Of a stretch of DNA of 64,000 nucleotides, positions 1-11,990 are shown piece after piece (the stretch's first letter is position 1; every line of letters begins with the position of its first letter). This DNA is from Siphonodentalium dalli. Taxonomy: Eukaryota; Mollusca; Scaphopoda; Gadilida; Siphonodentaliidae. The notes beneath the pieces were generated by a model that did no database searches, was not told the origin of the DNA, and worked only from the letters and a program-made list of their open reading frames with translations. The position numbers were made by a program, and so were the translations under genes. The DNA is taken from NCBI GenBank assembly GCA_032622095.1, contig CP136067.1, positions 125,893,030 to 125,957,029 on the forward strand. Reading direction: 5' to 3'.

Positions 1-1
1 T

Positions 2-986
2 CTTCCAAATGCAAGGTTCGCAGAGGTCAGTGACATAAATGAATTCGTGGTTCAACAAAGCAACCAGGACACCCATTATAAAACAACTGGTGACCTAAAT
101 CTGTTCAAAACTTACCTAGAAAACACAGGCAAAATAGTCAGGGAAATTCACTTAATTTCACATGGTGAACTATCTTCTTTGTGCAAATTCCTGATTGGTG
201 TCCTCAAATCCGATGGGTCCGAATATGAGCCTACATCAGTTCGGGAATTTATTTCTAGCTTCGACAGACAATACCAGCGTTAAGTTTGCACAGGTTCGTG
301 AAGTTCTCAAATGTGAGCAAACGTCGTTGAAACGTGATGGCAAGGTAAACGCACCACACAAGTCAGAACCCATTTCTGATGCAGAGATCGACGCATTGTG
401 GGAAACTGAGCAGTTCGGATCGTCCCTACCCATGGCCATCACAAATACACTCTGGTGTTACTTCACGGTTCATTTTGGTCTGCGTGGTACAGGAGGGAAT
501 CGTGACATGTGCTGGGGTGACATAACATTGTGTGAACCAGGTGATTCTCTTCCATATTTGGAATTTAATGAACGTCAGACTAAGACCAGGACCGGTGCCA
601 ATCCAAGAGATATCCGCAGAACCCGACGTCCGAAGGATTTCAATGGTACTGTTTGTCCGTTCTATCTTGCAACCCACACCGGAATAGGTCTACCGAAACC
701 AGGTGATATGTGGTTCAAGCGTCAGCCAATTGGAGTAAATAAACTGGGATCATTGATGGGACGAATGTGTAAAGCAGCCGGATTCTCGTCAGAAAAACAC
801 TTGTCAAACCACAGTGCAAGAAAGCATATGATCCATAAATTAAATGACGTTTAAAACACGGCAAACCATATTGTATAAATTAGCGGTCACAAAAACATCC
901 AGTCTGTAAACAGCTGTTTGAATTCAGAACATCAACAAATCTCACGTGTTCTGTCGTCATCGAACACAAAAACTCCAGAAAATTAA
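2..986 (+). pseudogene. Crypton-type tyrosine recombinase (DUF3504-like), 5'-partial and broken
   Basis: The frame is already open at base 2, so the start lies outside the window. Bases 2 to about 280 encode the N-terminal core-binding part (RFAEVSD near the edge, DGSEYEP before a stop at 281-283); the similarity then continues one frame over from about 245 (KFAQVREVLKCEQ), so one frameshift separates the two. The catalytic part shows GLR...WGD (about 478-521), ERQTKTRTG (570-599), GVNKLG and the HxxR-type box NHSARK (807-824). The same frame runs through two stops, 852-854 and 876-878, into SGHKNIQSVN and ends at 986. The second stop stands where the family has Gln, a simple C-to-T change. 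The segment before FYLATHTG is about two dozen residues shorter than the relatives I recall. Where the family has its catalytic Tyr after the SGHKN block I read Cys (inferred alignment). Crypton recombinases cut and join DNA through that Tyr; domesticated DUF3504 proteins (KIAA1958, ZMYM, QRICH1 types) are the alternative, but the stops and frameshift indicate a dead copy. Confidence 0.75.
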
Positions 987-1232
987 ATGAACACAATATC
1001 AACAGAAGTTCCAGCTATTGAAAGTGTTTCGAGAAACATCCACGTAGTGATGAAAACAATGACAAACAAGAACACTTCAAACAATAAAATGCATGTTCAC
1101 GGCACAGCGAACTCGCTTTTAGGAAATGTGTATGGTGGCACTTTTTAAGTCCACGTGCATAATTGGGACAGGAGAGAACCAGCACAAGTCACTAAGCGTC
1201 GGAGAATAATATCACACTTGGCATATTTACGT

Positions 1233-1317
1233 AAAAGAGAAAGAGAGAGGGGAGAGAGATAGAAGATAGAGAGAGAGGAGAGAGAGAGTGAGAGAGAGAG
1301 AGAGAGAGAGAGAAAGG
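1233..1317. repeat. (GA)n simple repeat
   Basis: Nearly pure purine GA/GAGA tract of about 85 bp with a few GG and AT interruptions. It gives a false minus-strand frame rich in Ser and Leu. Confidence 0.95.
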
Positions 1318-2407
1318 AGTATTCCGTCCAATGTTTGAGTTGGATCTTGAACATGACAGAAAAATGAAAGGGAGAGGGACACTACTGCTCTAACGTTCTG
1401 CTATACAAAGTTGGGGTGCATCCTACCAGCAGGGATCCCGCTGCCACTTGCCAAATTAGACAGTGGCAAAACTAATTCACATTTTGAAAAAAATATTTTC
1501 ATTTGGTAAAAGTGTTGGCAAGTCACGTTTTAATTCCTCAAGACAGTTTAGTTGAAAAATATTGGTGAATCAATACCATTCATTTCAGGAAACTCTTACA
1601 ATAATTGCATTCGTGGTGTATTATAAGGTTTAGGAAAAGTTAACACCTCTAACAATATGCAGTTAATCTGATAGCATTAGTATCGACGGGTTGGGGTATT
1701 ACTAGTACTTATTCACATAGCTAATCCTCTGTTGGTGCGCCCTTCAGATGACACAACCATTATAAAATGATATTGTCCAGTTATTGTATGATAAACCACA
1801 CTAGAGAGGCGAGAATAATTCATAACTAACTGCTTTCCTATCGATATCAAAAGTCGTTCCAACAGCTATTGACGAAATATAAGACACAGAGTTGCAGAAA
1901 CTGATGCTATCAGTTATTTCGTTTGGCAATTAAAAAACAATAATTTTGCAAAAAACCTATTCATTTGGGAAAATATTTCGCAAAATGTTTTTTTGGACCC
2001 TGCCTACCAGAGAACGTTGTGATGTGTGGCTGCTCACTGCTGCTGAGGGGACTGAAAATCTCCGACAGAGCACTGAGGTGTAATACATGTATAATCATAT
2101 TGTTGTGTAAATAGTGTAAAACATTGACCAGATATATTATACATTCTATGTTCTTATTTCTTTATATCCTCCGGTTTTGGGGACAATAGGAAGACAGCCT
2201 TTCAGGTTATGCCATCCCCAATAACTCATTGTTTGTATTCATTAATTGTGTAAAATAAATATGCTATATTGAGGTAAGTCAAATAACAGTACGCAATAAG
2301 AATTGTGTAATTGCAATACAAATGTTTCTTTACCCTACTTGTGAACAAACTTGTTAAAAATATAGTTTATTTTTGTTCAGACTGTATTTTGAAGACACTC
2401 CATGTGA
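1318..2407. other. No gene seen
   Basis: AT-rich sequence without a convincing frame, RNA gene or clear repeat. The text 'gggatcccgctgcca' near 1430 and TTGGCAA/TTGCCAA stretches around 1445-1510 and 1920-1990 recur loosely but I could not define a unit. Confidence 0.5.
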
Positions 2408-4790
2408 ACTGAGATAACATCCATTTGTAAATGGAATGACGATAAGCGGGATGAGTATATAGAACTCGTTAGATCATTTGATTTATCTGAACTATTCGTG
2501 TCCGTTGGTAAAAACTGTAATGATATTTCGTACGAACAAGTGAATACATTATGTATGAACATATCAGACGTACTAACAAAGCATGCGGAGCAAGTTTTCG
2601 GTAGAAAGCAGCTTCGTTTTCGCGGAAATTGAATAAAAAGAAAAAGTGTGAACCATGGTATGATATGGACTGTGTTGAAATGAGATCAACTGTTTGCAAA
2701 TTAAAGCGTCAATATCGAACATACAAGAGTAATGTTGACAAACATAATCTGATTTCCGCTACTAAGGCATACAGGTCTATCATGGACAAGAAACGGAAAG
2801 ATTGGTACGAAAGTTGTAATCAGTCATTGAGAAATAGTTTGACGTCCCGTGGTGGGGAATTCTGGAGTATTTCGAATAATATGATCCGGGGACAGACTAG
2901 AAAGGTTTCTCAAGAAATGCCAGATAACGAATCATTCTTAGAATATTTCAAAACAATGAGTACACCGGGTGTGACTACGACGACCTCGGTAATATCATTG
3001 CAGATCTGTTTGACCCAGGAGATATGAGTGAACTAAACCAACCTATTGTTGATAATGAAATTATTCAAGTTGTAAGTAAATTAAATGTATCAAAAGCACC
3101 TGGGTTAGACTCAATATCGAATGCATATATACAGCAAACTATTTATATTATGCTTCCGATTTATACTTCTTTTTTCAATATCATTCTCAGCACTGGTCAT
3201 TTTCCAGATGCTTGGTCTATTGGTGTAATTAAACCTTTATTTAAGAATAAAGGCGATAGCAAGGATCCGAATTCTTACAGAGGTATAACACTTGTCAGTT
3301 CTTTGGGCAAAGTATTCACTGCTGTTTTGAATCGTAGATTAGCCAAATTTTCCGAAAGGGTTGACCTCTTAAGTAATAGTCAAACTGGTTTTAGAACGAA
3401 GCATTCAACGGTTGATAACGTGTTTGTTTTACATTGTTTGATTGAGATATATAATGTGAGCAATAAGTGGCTATACTGTTGTTTCGTCGATTTTCAAAAA
3501 GCATTCGATACGATATGGAGGGATGGACTTTGGGTAAAATTACTGAAGGCTGGTATAAATGGAAACTTTTTCAAAGTTATCAGAAATATGTACAGTAAAA
3601 TAAAGTCATGTGTTGCTAATGATGGCCATCGGTCAGATGTCTTTGCATGTGACATTGGGGTAAGGCAAGGAGTTAATCTTTCCCCAATATTATTTTCTTT
3701 GTTCATAAACGACATTGAAGATTTTTTTCAAGAATGTGTTATCGATGGTTTGCCGTTTGTATCACACAAATGTCATGATGTGATTCAGTGTTATCTAAAA
3801 TGTACTGTTTATTCTATGCCGACGATACTGATATTTTTGCAGAAAATGAGGTAAATATGCAGAGAGCTCTTGATTGTTTCGCAGATTACTCTGATTCATG
3901 ACGACTAAGAATAAACGTAAACAAAACTAAGGTTATGGTGTTTAGTAAGAGTAATAAGAAAACATTGCCGTGCTTTTTATTGAATGGGGACGCTCTGGAC
4001 ACGGTCCTCGAGTTTCAGTACCTTGGTGTTTTATTTTTTCATAACGGACGTTTTTGTCAAGCAGTGAAGAAAACGTGCACGGTTGCAACAAGGGCTATGT
4101 ACGGACTCTTAAACAAAATATATAAACTTAATCTGTCTATTGACTTGTCACTTAAATTGTTTGATCGTACAGTTTTACCTATCATCCTCTACGGAAGTGA
4201 GATATGGGGCTTCGAAAATGTTGAAAAAGATTCATCTCAAGTTTTGTAAGATAATATTAAACATGAAGACATCGACGCCAAATTATATGGTCTACGGGGA
4301 ATTAGGACGCTTCCCGATAAGTATACATGTCAAAATGAGAATGGTGAACAATTGGTGTAAACTTTTATCACCAGAGGGCAGCCGCTTGGCTAAAATCATA
4401 TATAAGCTAATTATGGAATTAGATTAGATGGTAATGATAATATATTCACAAACAAGTTTATGTGGCTGAATGGTGTTCGAGGTGTGATACAGGGGTGTGG
4501 TATACCTCCCTTGTGGGATCGCCAACTACCATTGTCACCATCAGAACGAAAACATATAGAATATAATCTGAATGATCATTTCTTTCAACAATGGCATTTT
4601 AGTATCTCGGGGTCCAGCAGAGGACAATTTTATATCGCCATTAAACCTTATCCAAGTTTCAGTAAATATCTAATTCGCTTACCATTTTATTTGTCAGAAC
4701 ATTTGACAAAAATCCGAACATCTAATCATACGTTACCAAACGAAATGTGCAGATGGAAATCTAACAAAAGTGAAAACAATTGCAAAATAT
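2408..4790 (+). pseudogene. LINE (non-LTR retrotransposon) endonuclease-RT protein, 5'-truncated and frameshifted
   Basis: Conceptual translation starts inside the linker between endonuclease and reverse transcriptase (WNDDKRDEY, then EPWYDMDC at about 2650) and continues through the RT domain: SKAPGLDSI, PNSYRGITL, motif A FVDFQKAFD (3483-3509), motif B region GVRQGVNLSP, motif C YADD (3815-3826). After it come FQYLGVLF and the C-terminal YGSEIWG and GELGRFP blocks found in CR1/L2/jockey-like LINEs. Frames change near 2630, 2960, 3770, 4240 and 4430, and a TGA at 3899-3901 interrupts the frame just after YADD, probably from TGG. The 5' end is missing, as is usual for LINEs copied from the 3' end. 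The C-terminal Cys-containing tail is cut off at 4790, exactly where the 241-bp repeat begins, so the right end looks like an insertion or recombination junction. I do not assign a clade more narrowly than the jockey/CR1/L2 group. Confidence 0.85.
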
Positions 4791-5031
4791 GAAGCCACAA
4801 GGAATCACCCGTGTGGCAACTTATACAAGCTCAACGTCTTCAATTAAGCGGCAAGTCGCATTGGCTCCAATAAGCGTAGAATACCGGGGTGTGACTTTCG
4901 AGAGCTACAACATCACTGACAACTAGGGTCACTCATGCCAAATAGAGTTATCCGCTCCGAGCATGCGCAGAAAATATTGTCACTTCCGTCCATTACAACT
5001 TTTGTCCACAGAGCGAGGACGTAAAATTTTC
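4791..5031 (+). repeat. 241-bp direct repeat, copy 1
   Basis: Pairs with 11991-12231. I count three single-base differences over 241 bp (at the hairpin, at GTCGCA/G and at CCGTCCA/T). It starts with an imperfect stem, GCCACAAGG paired with CC(G/T)TGTGGC around AATCAC, and contains GCATGCGCAG (NRF1-like) and CACTTCCG (ETS-like), which would suit a promoter; that is inference. It begins right at the point where the LINE stops. Confidence 0.9.
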
Positions 5032-5760
5032 TATCTGCTTCCATCGCTGCTCGCCACTCTCTCCAATACTCTACAGCTTAAGGTCATGTATTGCCGCTTT
5101 GTTTTCTCCTTGCCCGCTGTCTCACAGTACCGCCATCGCCTTCTAATCCGTCGTCTCCAATAATTATCCCGTGTTTACGCCCTGGTTCCCCGCGGTCTGG
5201 TTTTGAGTGTCCACCTGTCCCACCGCATTGTCCTAATTGCTGTTCGGCGTTCTCTTTGTGTGTGTAATCACCTCGCTCCTCGTCCGCTGCGTTTTTCCCG
5301 ATCAGGTAACAGCCACGGCCTTTCATGTTACGCCTTTTTGGCAATAGGTCGTTTTATGTCGTCGGTCTGTCCGTCCGTCCCAGTTTGGATTAATTTATCT
5401 GCACCTCGACTTAGTATTTGTCCCCCACTCTGGGCCGGGTCTTTTGTCCGTCCGTCTGTCTATCCGTCCGTCTGTCTGTCCGTCCATCCGTCCGTTACCA
5501 TTTGGGTTCCGTCCGATAACTTCAGTTTGGATTATTTGCTCTGCTCCATAGTTGGTGTGCGTCTTTCTTCGCTAAAGATACAGGCCACGTTCGACTGTGG
5601 GTTCCGTCCAATTTTTTTCCCAGCGTTTTGCCCCCCTTTCGAATTAGAATTTGACCGCCTGTTACTCAATTTGGTTTCCGACCGATAACTCCAGTTTGGA
5701 TTATTTTACCTGCGCCAAGGTTGGTCTGTGTGTTTCCCAGCTACCGATACCGGCATAGTC
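5032..5760. repeat. C/T-rich region with (CCGT)n and three degenerate repeat units
   Basis: Strong pyrimidine bias on the plus strand. CCGT/CTGT tetranucleotide runs lie at about 5360-5380 and 5450-5500. A phrase close to CAGTTTGGATTATTT recurs at about 5381, 5524 and 5692, giving a unit of about 145-165 bp. The open frames here (Ser/Pro/Val-rich) follow from composition and I do not call a gene. Confidence 0.7.
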
Positions 5761-5934
5761 CGCATAATATCGACATCTAACTTAAGCCGCACCATACCTT
5801 GTGAACTCATTTACTATTGATCCCTTGATTGACTTTTATCCATACTGGTTATATATATATTTCCCATCCATGTTAGTAATTCCGACATGATGCACTTGAT
5901 ATTCCCTAATATTATCACCACCTGAGATAATTCT

Positions 5935-7570
5935 AATATTTTTATTTCTCATTGACGAGTGATTACAATATTTGATTTCTATCGCCCTCGCAATTATCAC
6001 CTATTTATATAGTCTTGGTGATATGACTTTTCTCATTGACGAGTGATTACTTGATTGAACTCTAATACAGTCATTACCCGCTTATATACCCCAATATGGT
6101 ATTTCTCATTGACCAGTGATTACTTTATTTTATCCAATATATACCTCTTACTTGCGCTACATGTTACTTTAAATACCTGATAATTTAAGGTTCACTGATT
6201 TAACTTCATTTGTTATACGGTATACCAGTTATAATCTCACTATCGCACCTGGTCAGGTTACGCCCGTGCACCTGACTGTTTTTCCCTTTATTATGGCTTT
6301 AAATCCATGTGTGTCGTCACCCGTGCTTACGGTGCTCATGTCCACAATTTCCTCCGGCTTAACGCACGCCTTCTACAGATTCTATTAAGATGGATGTATT
6401 CGCATACTACCTACATCTTACTTTAGCCACACCATATCTTGGTAACTCATTTTCTATTGATCCCTTTGTTGACTTTTCTCTATCCTGGTATATATAACTC
6501 CCATCCATGTTAGTAATTCAAACATGATGCGATTGCATCCCCTTATAATTTTATCACCGATACTTTCTGTTTAATTATTTGTTCGTCCTCCCCGACGAAT
6601 GATTGCTTGATTTCCCAGTAACCATTTATGGATATCCTTATAACATGACTTTGCCTAGATCCTTACCTGCTTAATTGATATAACTCATCGATACCATGTT
6701 TATGTTGGTAGTTAGCTGAGGTGCCTACATTTAACTCCTGTGTCGTTTTCCTTTAAAATCAATCCACCAATGATTACTTGGTTAATATTTTCATGCTGTT
6801 CATATACATTTCCCATCCTTATTCGTAATACATACATGATTTATTTTAGGAACCCCTAATACAACATTCCTATGATATCCTTATTAATTCGACATTTCTC
6901 TTTGACGAGTGATTACACTATTAATGGTTTATCTATAGGTATCCATATTTACATTCTTTCGCCATCACCATTACTTCGCGCATGGTGTGACTGGTCTATA
7001 CAATGTTGTTTGCTGGCAGTAGCTGAGATGCCTACATTAAACTTTTTGTCACTTTCACGTATGAAGTAATTGACGAGTGTTCACTTGATTTAAGTTTTAG
7101 AGTTACTGATTATTTGCGTATTCTATCCCTTTTCTTTATTTAAACTTAAGGGACTTTCAATTCCCCTAATACAATTTTCACCTAGTAATATATTATAATT
7201 ACATGTTATCTCTCATTGACGAGTGATTACATTATTTAATTTCAATAGACCCTAATGCAATCATCACCTATTATTATATCTTAGTTGATATGTTTTCTCT
7301 CCTTACGAGTGATTACTTGATTTAACCCTATTACAACTATCACCTATAAATATATCCTAATAACTTGGTATTTCTCTTTGACGGGTGATCATATCAATTA
7401 ATTTGAGTTGTCCCTAACACAATCGTCACCTATAAATATATACTATATGATATAGTTTTCTCTTCAACGAGTGATTGAATCAATTCACCCTGATACAGAT
7501 ATCACCCATAGGTATATTCCAATATGGTATTTCTCACTGACGGGTGATTACTTTATTTCATCCGACTTAC
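5935..7570. repeat. Degenerate tandem repeat carrying the core CATTGACGAGTGATTAC
   Basis: Units of roughly 75-100 bp, best preserved from about 7200 to 7570. Each has CTCATTGACGAGTGATTAC or a variant, then a T/A-rich part, then (A/C)AATCATCACCTAT and TATATCCTAATATGGTA. Copies of the core are near 5947, 6031, 6104, 6590, 6897, 7066, 7211, 7301, 7376, 7467 and 7533. Between 6150 and 7060 the units are eroded or replaced by unrelated DNA. Confidence 0.75.
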
Positions 7571-8150
7571 ACCTTGTACATTAGCTATATATGTTTATAT
7601 GTTATACCTGTCCACTCAAGGTATTGTCTTATTTGCGTTCAGCAACCTTCGAAATGGCTAAAGGGCGTGTTTTGCCACACCCTCGCGTTGCTCTTGGTTT
7701 GTTTTGTTTTTTGTTGGTCTTTTTCCAATGACGGTCGCCGCTTGACCGGTTTGTCTTGCACACTCGTCCGCCGTGTATTGCTTCTCCCCTTTCCATCAAC
7801 GCCCATTTTTCGCGGGCGTCACACCCCCTCGGTTCCTAGACGCCCCTCCCCCTTCTGGTTGCCTGCATTCCGTTCTCGGTCTGCCCGCCCGTCCTTCCGT
7901 CCGTCCACCCGTCCGTCCATCAGCAATTGTTTGTTTTTCCATTTTCTTTGATTGTCCCCCGCCGCTTTGACAACTTACGGGGTTTGTCCGCATGGGTCCC
8001 GGCTGTCCGCCCGTCCCGACACGCCCGCCCGCCCGTCCGCCCGTCGTCCGTCCCGTACTTGTCGGTATCGCACCTTGCCCCCTTTTCGTCGGCGGAGTTC
8101 GCCGATGTTTTGTTGGTGGAATTTGGAGGTAACCGGCTTTGACATTCGTC
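7571..8150. other. GC- and C/T-rich stretch, no supported gene
   Basis: From about 7690 the sequence becomes pyrimidine-rich with CCGCCCGTCC/CCGTCC runs (7870-7920 and 7995-8060). Long frames exist on both strands, Pro/Ser/Arg-rich on plus and Gly/Arg-rich on minus, as expected from such composition. It resembles 5032-5760 in style but I see no exact shared unit beyond the CCGTCC runs. Confidence 0.6.
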
Positions 8151-9470
8151 TTCAAGATAAACTAATAGTGTGGGGGGCGTTTACATGGGTTATTAGCTGA
8201 CTAATTATGTGCGTTTATAAAGAGCGTTTACTTTATGATAGCCGGCACACAATCATTCGCCATTCCTACTCATTGCCGAGTAGTCTCGGGATTCCGCTTA
8301 ATTCTCAATACTTCAGCGGTGGCATGGGCTTATACTTAGTCCCAGTTAGGTCATATTAGACTGTGCTCATATCTGCCTCATGGTCCCCGCTAATACTCAT
8401 CGACGAGTAGTCCACTATTCGGATCGGTTCTTTGACATTGTCATGAGCGTTACCCCCTTCCACTAGCATGACATTTTCTTAACTCAATGTGCTTATGGCG
8501 ATGGAACTTTGGCCCCAGTGATAGAAACTCCGCCACCCTGGAATTCATGGAACATTTCTGCACCGGGCTAATTAAATAATCCATTCATTTATTAATAAAG
8601 GGCGTCTCATTTCTTCGTTTCTTTGTTGATTACGACGACGACAGCAACCACAACATTTTATCCATCTCTCTGTGCTCGCATACTTTGAACACTGTGTACA
8701 CCCGGCGTTAGAACGTGTAACTACTCATCGCCGAGTTGTCCTTACACTGAGATAATTAATTCTCTCCGACATAGCAAGAGTAAATAGTTAGTTAGACAAA
8801 TGGCTACCTCTTGACTTCTCTCGTAGCCATCGCGCCCGCTGTGGACTCTACTGGAATACAACCAACAATTTCGATTCGAGTGCCCCCATTGTTATGTACA
8901 CACCATTACGCATACGACACCCGTACCACCACAGTATTCCTCTGTCGGTCCGCGGCCTGCCCATATATTTAACCGTCGATTCCTCTGTGAATGTGGCGAC
9001 TTGCTATCCGTTCCCATTGCCAATTCAATCAACTGCCCCAATGGAACGGTATCGTAAATGCCTTTCATTATTCTTTGGCCGCCACCTCATTTCAATCCCG
9101 AATTCGTCTATTAAATCAATTACTTCATTCCCATATTTCTTTATTCAATTATCTTGCATTTGACGGTTCCGCACTACCTGATTGTGCAAATATGAGAAAT
9201 TTCTTAGCTGTACAGTCATCCCTACGCGAGACGATTCGGGATTCCTTTGCCTAACTCTTCCACATTACGAGACGTACTAGCCATCAATGGTACCACACCG
9301 ACTCGGCTTTACGTATCAACCTATATCTCTATACAACCTTAGGACTAACTCGGGGGTGGGGTGTCCGGTGGTATGTATGTCTATTCCACTTGTTTTTGGT
9401 GGTCAGGTTGCTTTGCCATTACTTATTATTTATTTTCAGTGTCATAACATATGGGAGAGGGGGCACCGAT
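8151..9470. other. No gene; three palindromic copies of the core motif
   Basis: Moderately AT-rich DNA. Three isolated copies of a near-palindrome related to the core of the arrays on both sides stand at 8267-8285 (CTACTCATTGCCGAGTAGT), 8394-8411 (TACTCATCGACGAGTAGT) and 8721-8738 (CTACTCATCGCCGAGTTG). No frame in the region carries family motifs I know. Confidence 0.6.
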
Positions 9471-10089
9471 AAGTGAGTCAGCACTTGGCCTCCAGTCCCT
9501 TTGTCTGTATCAACATTGTATGTGTTATATCTATCAGGTGCTTTATATACCTTCGTCACATCCATTTGGTCCAGCCATCACGCCCGCTGTCCGCTACCAT
9601 TGGCCACTGCAACCGCACTCCACGCGCCTTGCTCCGCTCTGGCACTCCCAGCCATTGTCACCTTCGTACGCTAACCAATTCACTTTCTTTTCATTTCCTA
9701 GGTAATGTCACGGGCACCCACATGCCGCTCTGCCTCAGACTGCGCCTCGCGGTGACCGCCGTCGCCGCCCCGGGGGACCCCCCCGGCGGCCGGGTTTCGG
9801 ATCGTCTCAGACTTTGACGGCAGCCCGCTTCACTCGGTGTCCGAGTGCCCTTCATCGGACAGCTCACATCGCAGCCGCACTAGAACCGATCGCCTTGTAC
9901 CGCCTCCGCCGCGTCAGTCGGCGCCTTCTTCATGCAGTCGTCCTTCCATGCCATTACCAGCCTTCAGCGACGTGCCGCCGCCCGGATGCCACCGACAAAC
10001 GTGCGATCTCTGCCTGGGGGCGGGGTCCGGCCAGCTTTCACTGGAGGTAATGAACTATTTAATGACGTCAATTTCGATCATAGCTGGCC
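9471..10089. other. GC-rich leader of the DIRS relic, unresolved
   Basis: From about 9560 GC content and CpG density rise abruptly and stay high to about 11800. Parts may belong to the N-terminus of the gag-like region that follows, but frames change too often to call. Includes CGCCCCGGGGGACCCCCC at about 9765-9785. Confidence 0.4.
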
Positions 10090-11400
10090 GGGCGCTTGGG
10101 CCCGCCCCCGCCAGTTTCGGCCCAAGACGATTTCGGCTCGCATGTGCCTCAGACGATTCGCCACCGCATTGCTCGCGACGAATACGTCCCCCTAGCTGCG
10201 CCCGGGGGTTCGCTCATAGCCGCACAGACATTTCGTCTGCTTCCGTCGGGTCAACTGGGCATCCGATCCCGCGCATCGGCTTCGTCGATTGCGGACATCG
10301 ATCAGTGGGCGGACACGTTCTTCACTTTCAGCTCGCTCCACCTTCAGTACCACCCGTCGGCGAACGTTCTCGCTCTTCACAGTACATGCAAGTGTTCCGC
10401 TGGGCCGCGTGGGATTTCGGGGTGTTAGGCTGGCGCGTTCCGACGAACAACTCCGGAACAAGCGCGCGCTTCGCCCATCGCTGTCATGGGCCAACATCGA
10501 CAATAGCTGGCTCTTGTGTCTCTCGCCAACACTCCCCCACTGTACCACCAGCGCCCTCGTCTGCTCCTCGAGATCAGCCTCGTCAACCCGGCAACCGACG
10601 TACGCCAGTCTGTTTTGATTTCAATGCCTGAGCGCGCTCTCGACCATCGCACCGCTTCCGCCATGCTTGCTCCTTGTGTGACGCTCCAGCTATTTCTAAA
10701 CTCCACCCCCACCAGCCACCGCCCGCTACCCCTCGGCCCTTTCGGTCTGGCTCTCTCGCCGCGCGAACTCCTCCCGCTTAAGCTTTGGCTCGACTTGTAT
10801 CCCCGCCGCGCATTCGCTCTTGTGGCTTGGTCCCCCCCCGGTTTCCACCTACAACACACTGGACCCCGCTCCCCATCCAATGCTCGATCCCTCCTGTCTG
10901 CCTCGGTCGCCCCAATGTCGTCCGTGCATCACTCGCTCAAGCGATAGCTTTGGGTCGCGTGGCGGGTCCCTTCCCGTCCCGTCCCTGCCTCCGCTCCGGG
11001 TCTCCCCTCTTGGCTTGGCGCCTAATTCCACACCCGGCGATTTCCGCCTTCTCCACAATATTTCCTACCCATCTGGTTACACGCGCATAGACTTCATTAC
11101 CCGGAATTCACGTCGGTCTCCTACTCGCGGTTTGATGACGCGGTTCACTTCGTTCAGCACCTCGGTCGTGGGGCCCTTCTCGGAAAGGGAGACATTTTCT
11201 CCGCCTACCGCGCCCCTTCCATCCACCGTCCGCTTTCGACCAACTTGGGTTCCGGTTCGACGGCCAGTTCTACTTTGCCTAGCCACTTCCGTTTGGCTGT
11301 AGCATCTCCATCGTCCATCCACCGCTATTCATCTCGCTACAGCACCATAAAGTCGTTGTTCTGCTCCACTGTTGTCCTCGCCACGGACGCGCCTCCCTTG
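10090..11400 (+). pseudogene. DIRS-type retrotransposon relic: gag-like region, CCCH-like segment and N-terminal RT
   Basis: No single frame is long enough, but consecutive pieces of different frames match the gag-RT polyprotein of DIRS-like (tyrosine-recombinase) retrotransposons as I remember it from molluscs and cnidarians. The order is: about 10140-10350 SLIAAQTFRLLPSGQLG and IDQWADTFFTFSS; 10385-10430 YMQVFRWAA; 10440-10550 DEQL then SLSWANID; 10605-10680 CFDFN then a stop and FRHACSLC, a CCCH-like pattern; RT from about 10895 GRPNVVRASL and GRVAGPF, 10990-11090 RVSPLGLAP and DFRLLHNISYPSG, 11104-11215 SRFDDAVHFVQ, LGRGALL and motif A GDIFSAYR, 11238-11310 LGFRFDGQFYF, a stop at 11280-11282, then PLPFGCSIS. 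The similarity fades before the YxDD motif, and no RNase H, methyltransferase or recombinase follows. Frames shift about every 60-150 bp, so this is an old copy. A gypsy-type RT is less likely because the CFDFN...C..C segment and the LPFGCSIS form fit DIRS better. Confidence 0.7.
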
Positions 11401-11990
11401 GGTGCCCTGTGTGTACCGGCCCCTCTCCTTTCTCCCCTCTGGCCTGGCCCCCGATTTCTCGTCGATGGCGTGACTTCGTCATATGGCGGGGCCTGCTGGT
11501 CCGGATCTAACCCGTGAACCACATCCATACATCACATTCATTCCACCGGATGCTGGGCCGACATACCACCAGTATCTGTCGCTCGAGCCGTGTCCCATCG
11601 AGCATATCACCGCCATTCACCATTCACATCTGCTCGAGTCGACTCCCATCGGGCTCATCACGTCCATCTACCCAGATGCCTGGGCCGACACACCACCGGC
11701 ATTTGCTGCTCGAGTCGAATCCCATCGAGCCTCACGTCGCATGGAAGACCATCCGGACCGGCAGGCCCTCATTCAACCTCTGTAATCGTTTAAATTATTA
11801 AACATGTGGCCATCTCCGCAAAAACACCACTGAGTCTCTCTCAATCCCAACAAACTTAGGAAACAATGGGCTCTCAATATGGGGTGGGGGAGTCCCCTGA
11901 ATTAGGCCCGGATACGTGTTAGATAATGTTGGGGTCTTGTTGGGATACTTGTTGGGATACTTGTTAGAAGACAGTTGGGGTCTTGTATAA
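11401..11990. repeat. GC-rich repeat units with CTCGAG, then short AT-rich spacer
   Basis: Three units at about 11530-11760 share GGGCCGACA-ACCACC, a GCTCGAG(C/T)CG phrase and CCCATCG(A/G)GC. Related units occur near 12840-12960 and 13555-13700. From about 11775 GC content drops. A short TTGTTGGGATAC(T) repeat at about 11937-11965 precedes the second 241-bp copy. No coding similarity seen. Confidence 0.6.

Noticed and set aside
1145-1354. Ser/Leu-rich minus-strand frame
   Set aside because: Produced by the (GA)n repeat.
9837-10631. Plus-strand frame of 264 codons as a single gene
   Set aside because: Only pieces of it match the DIRS-type polyprotein; the match jumps between all three frames, so this frame as a whole is not a protein.
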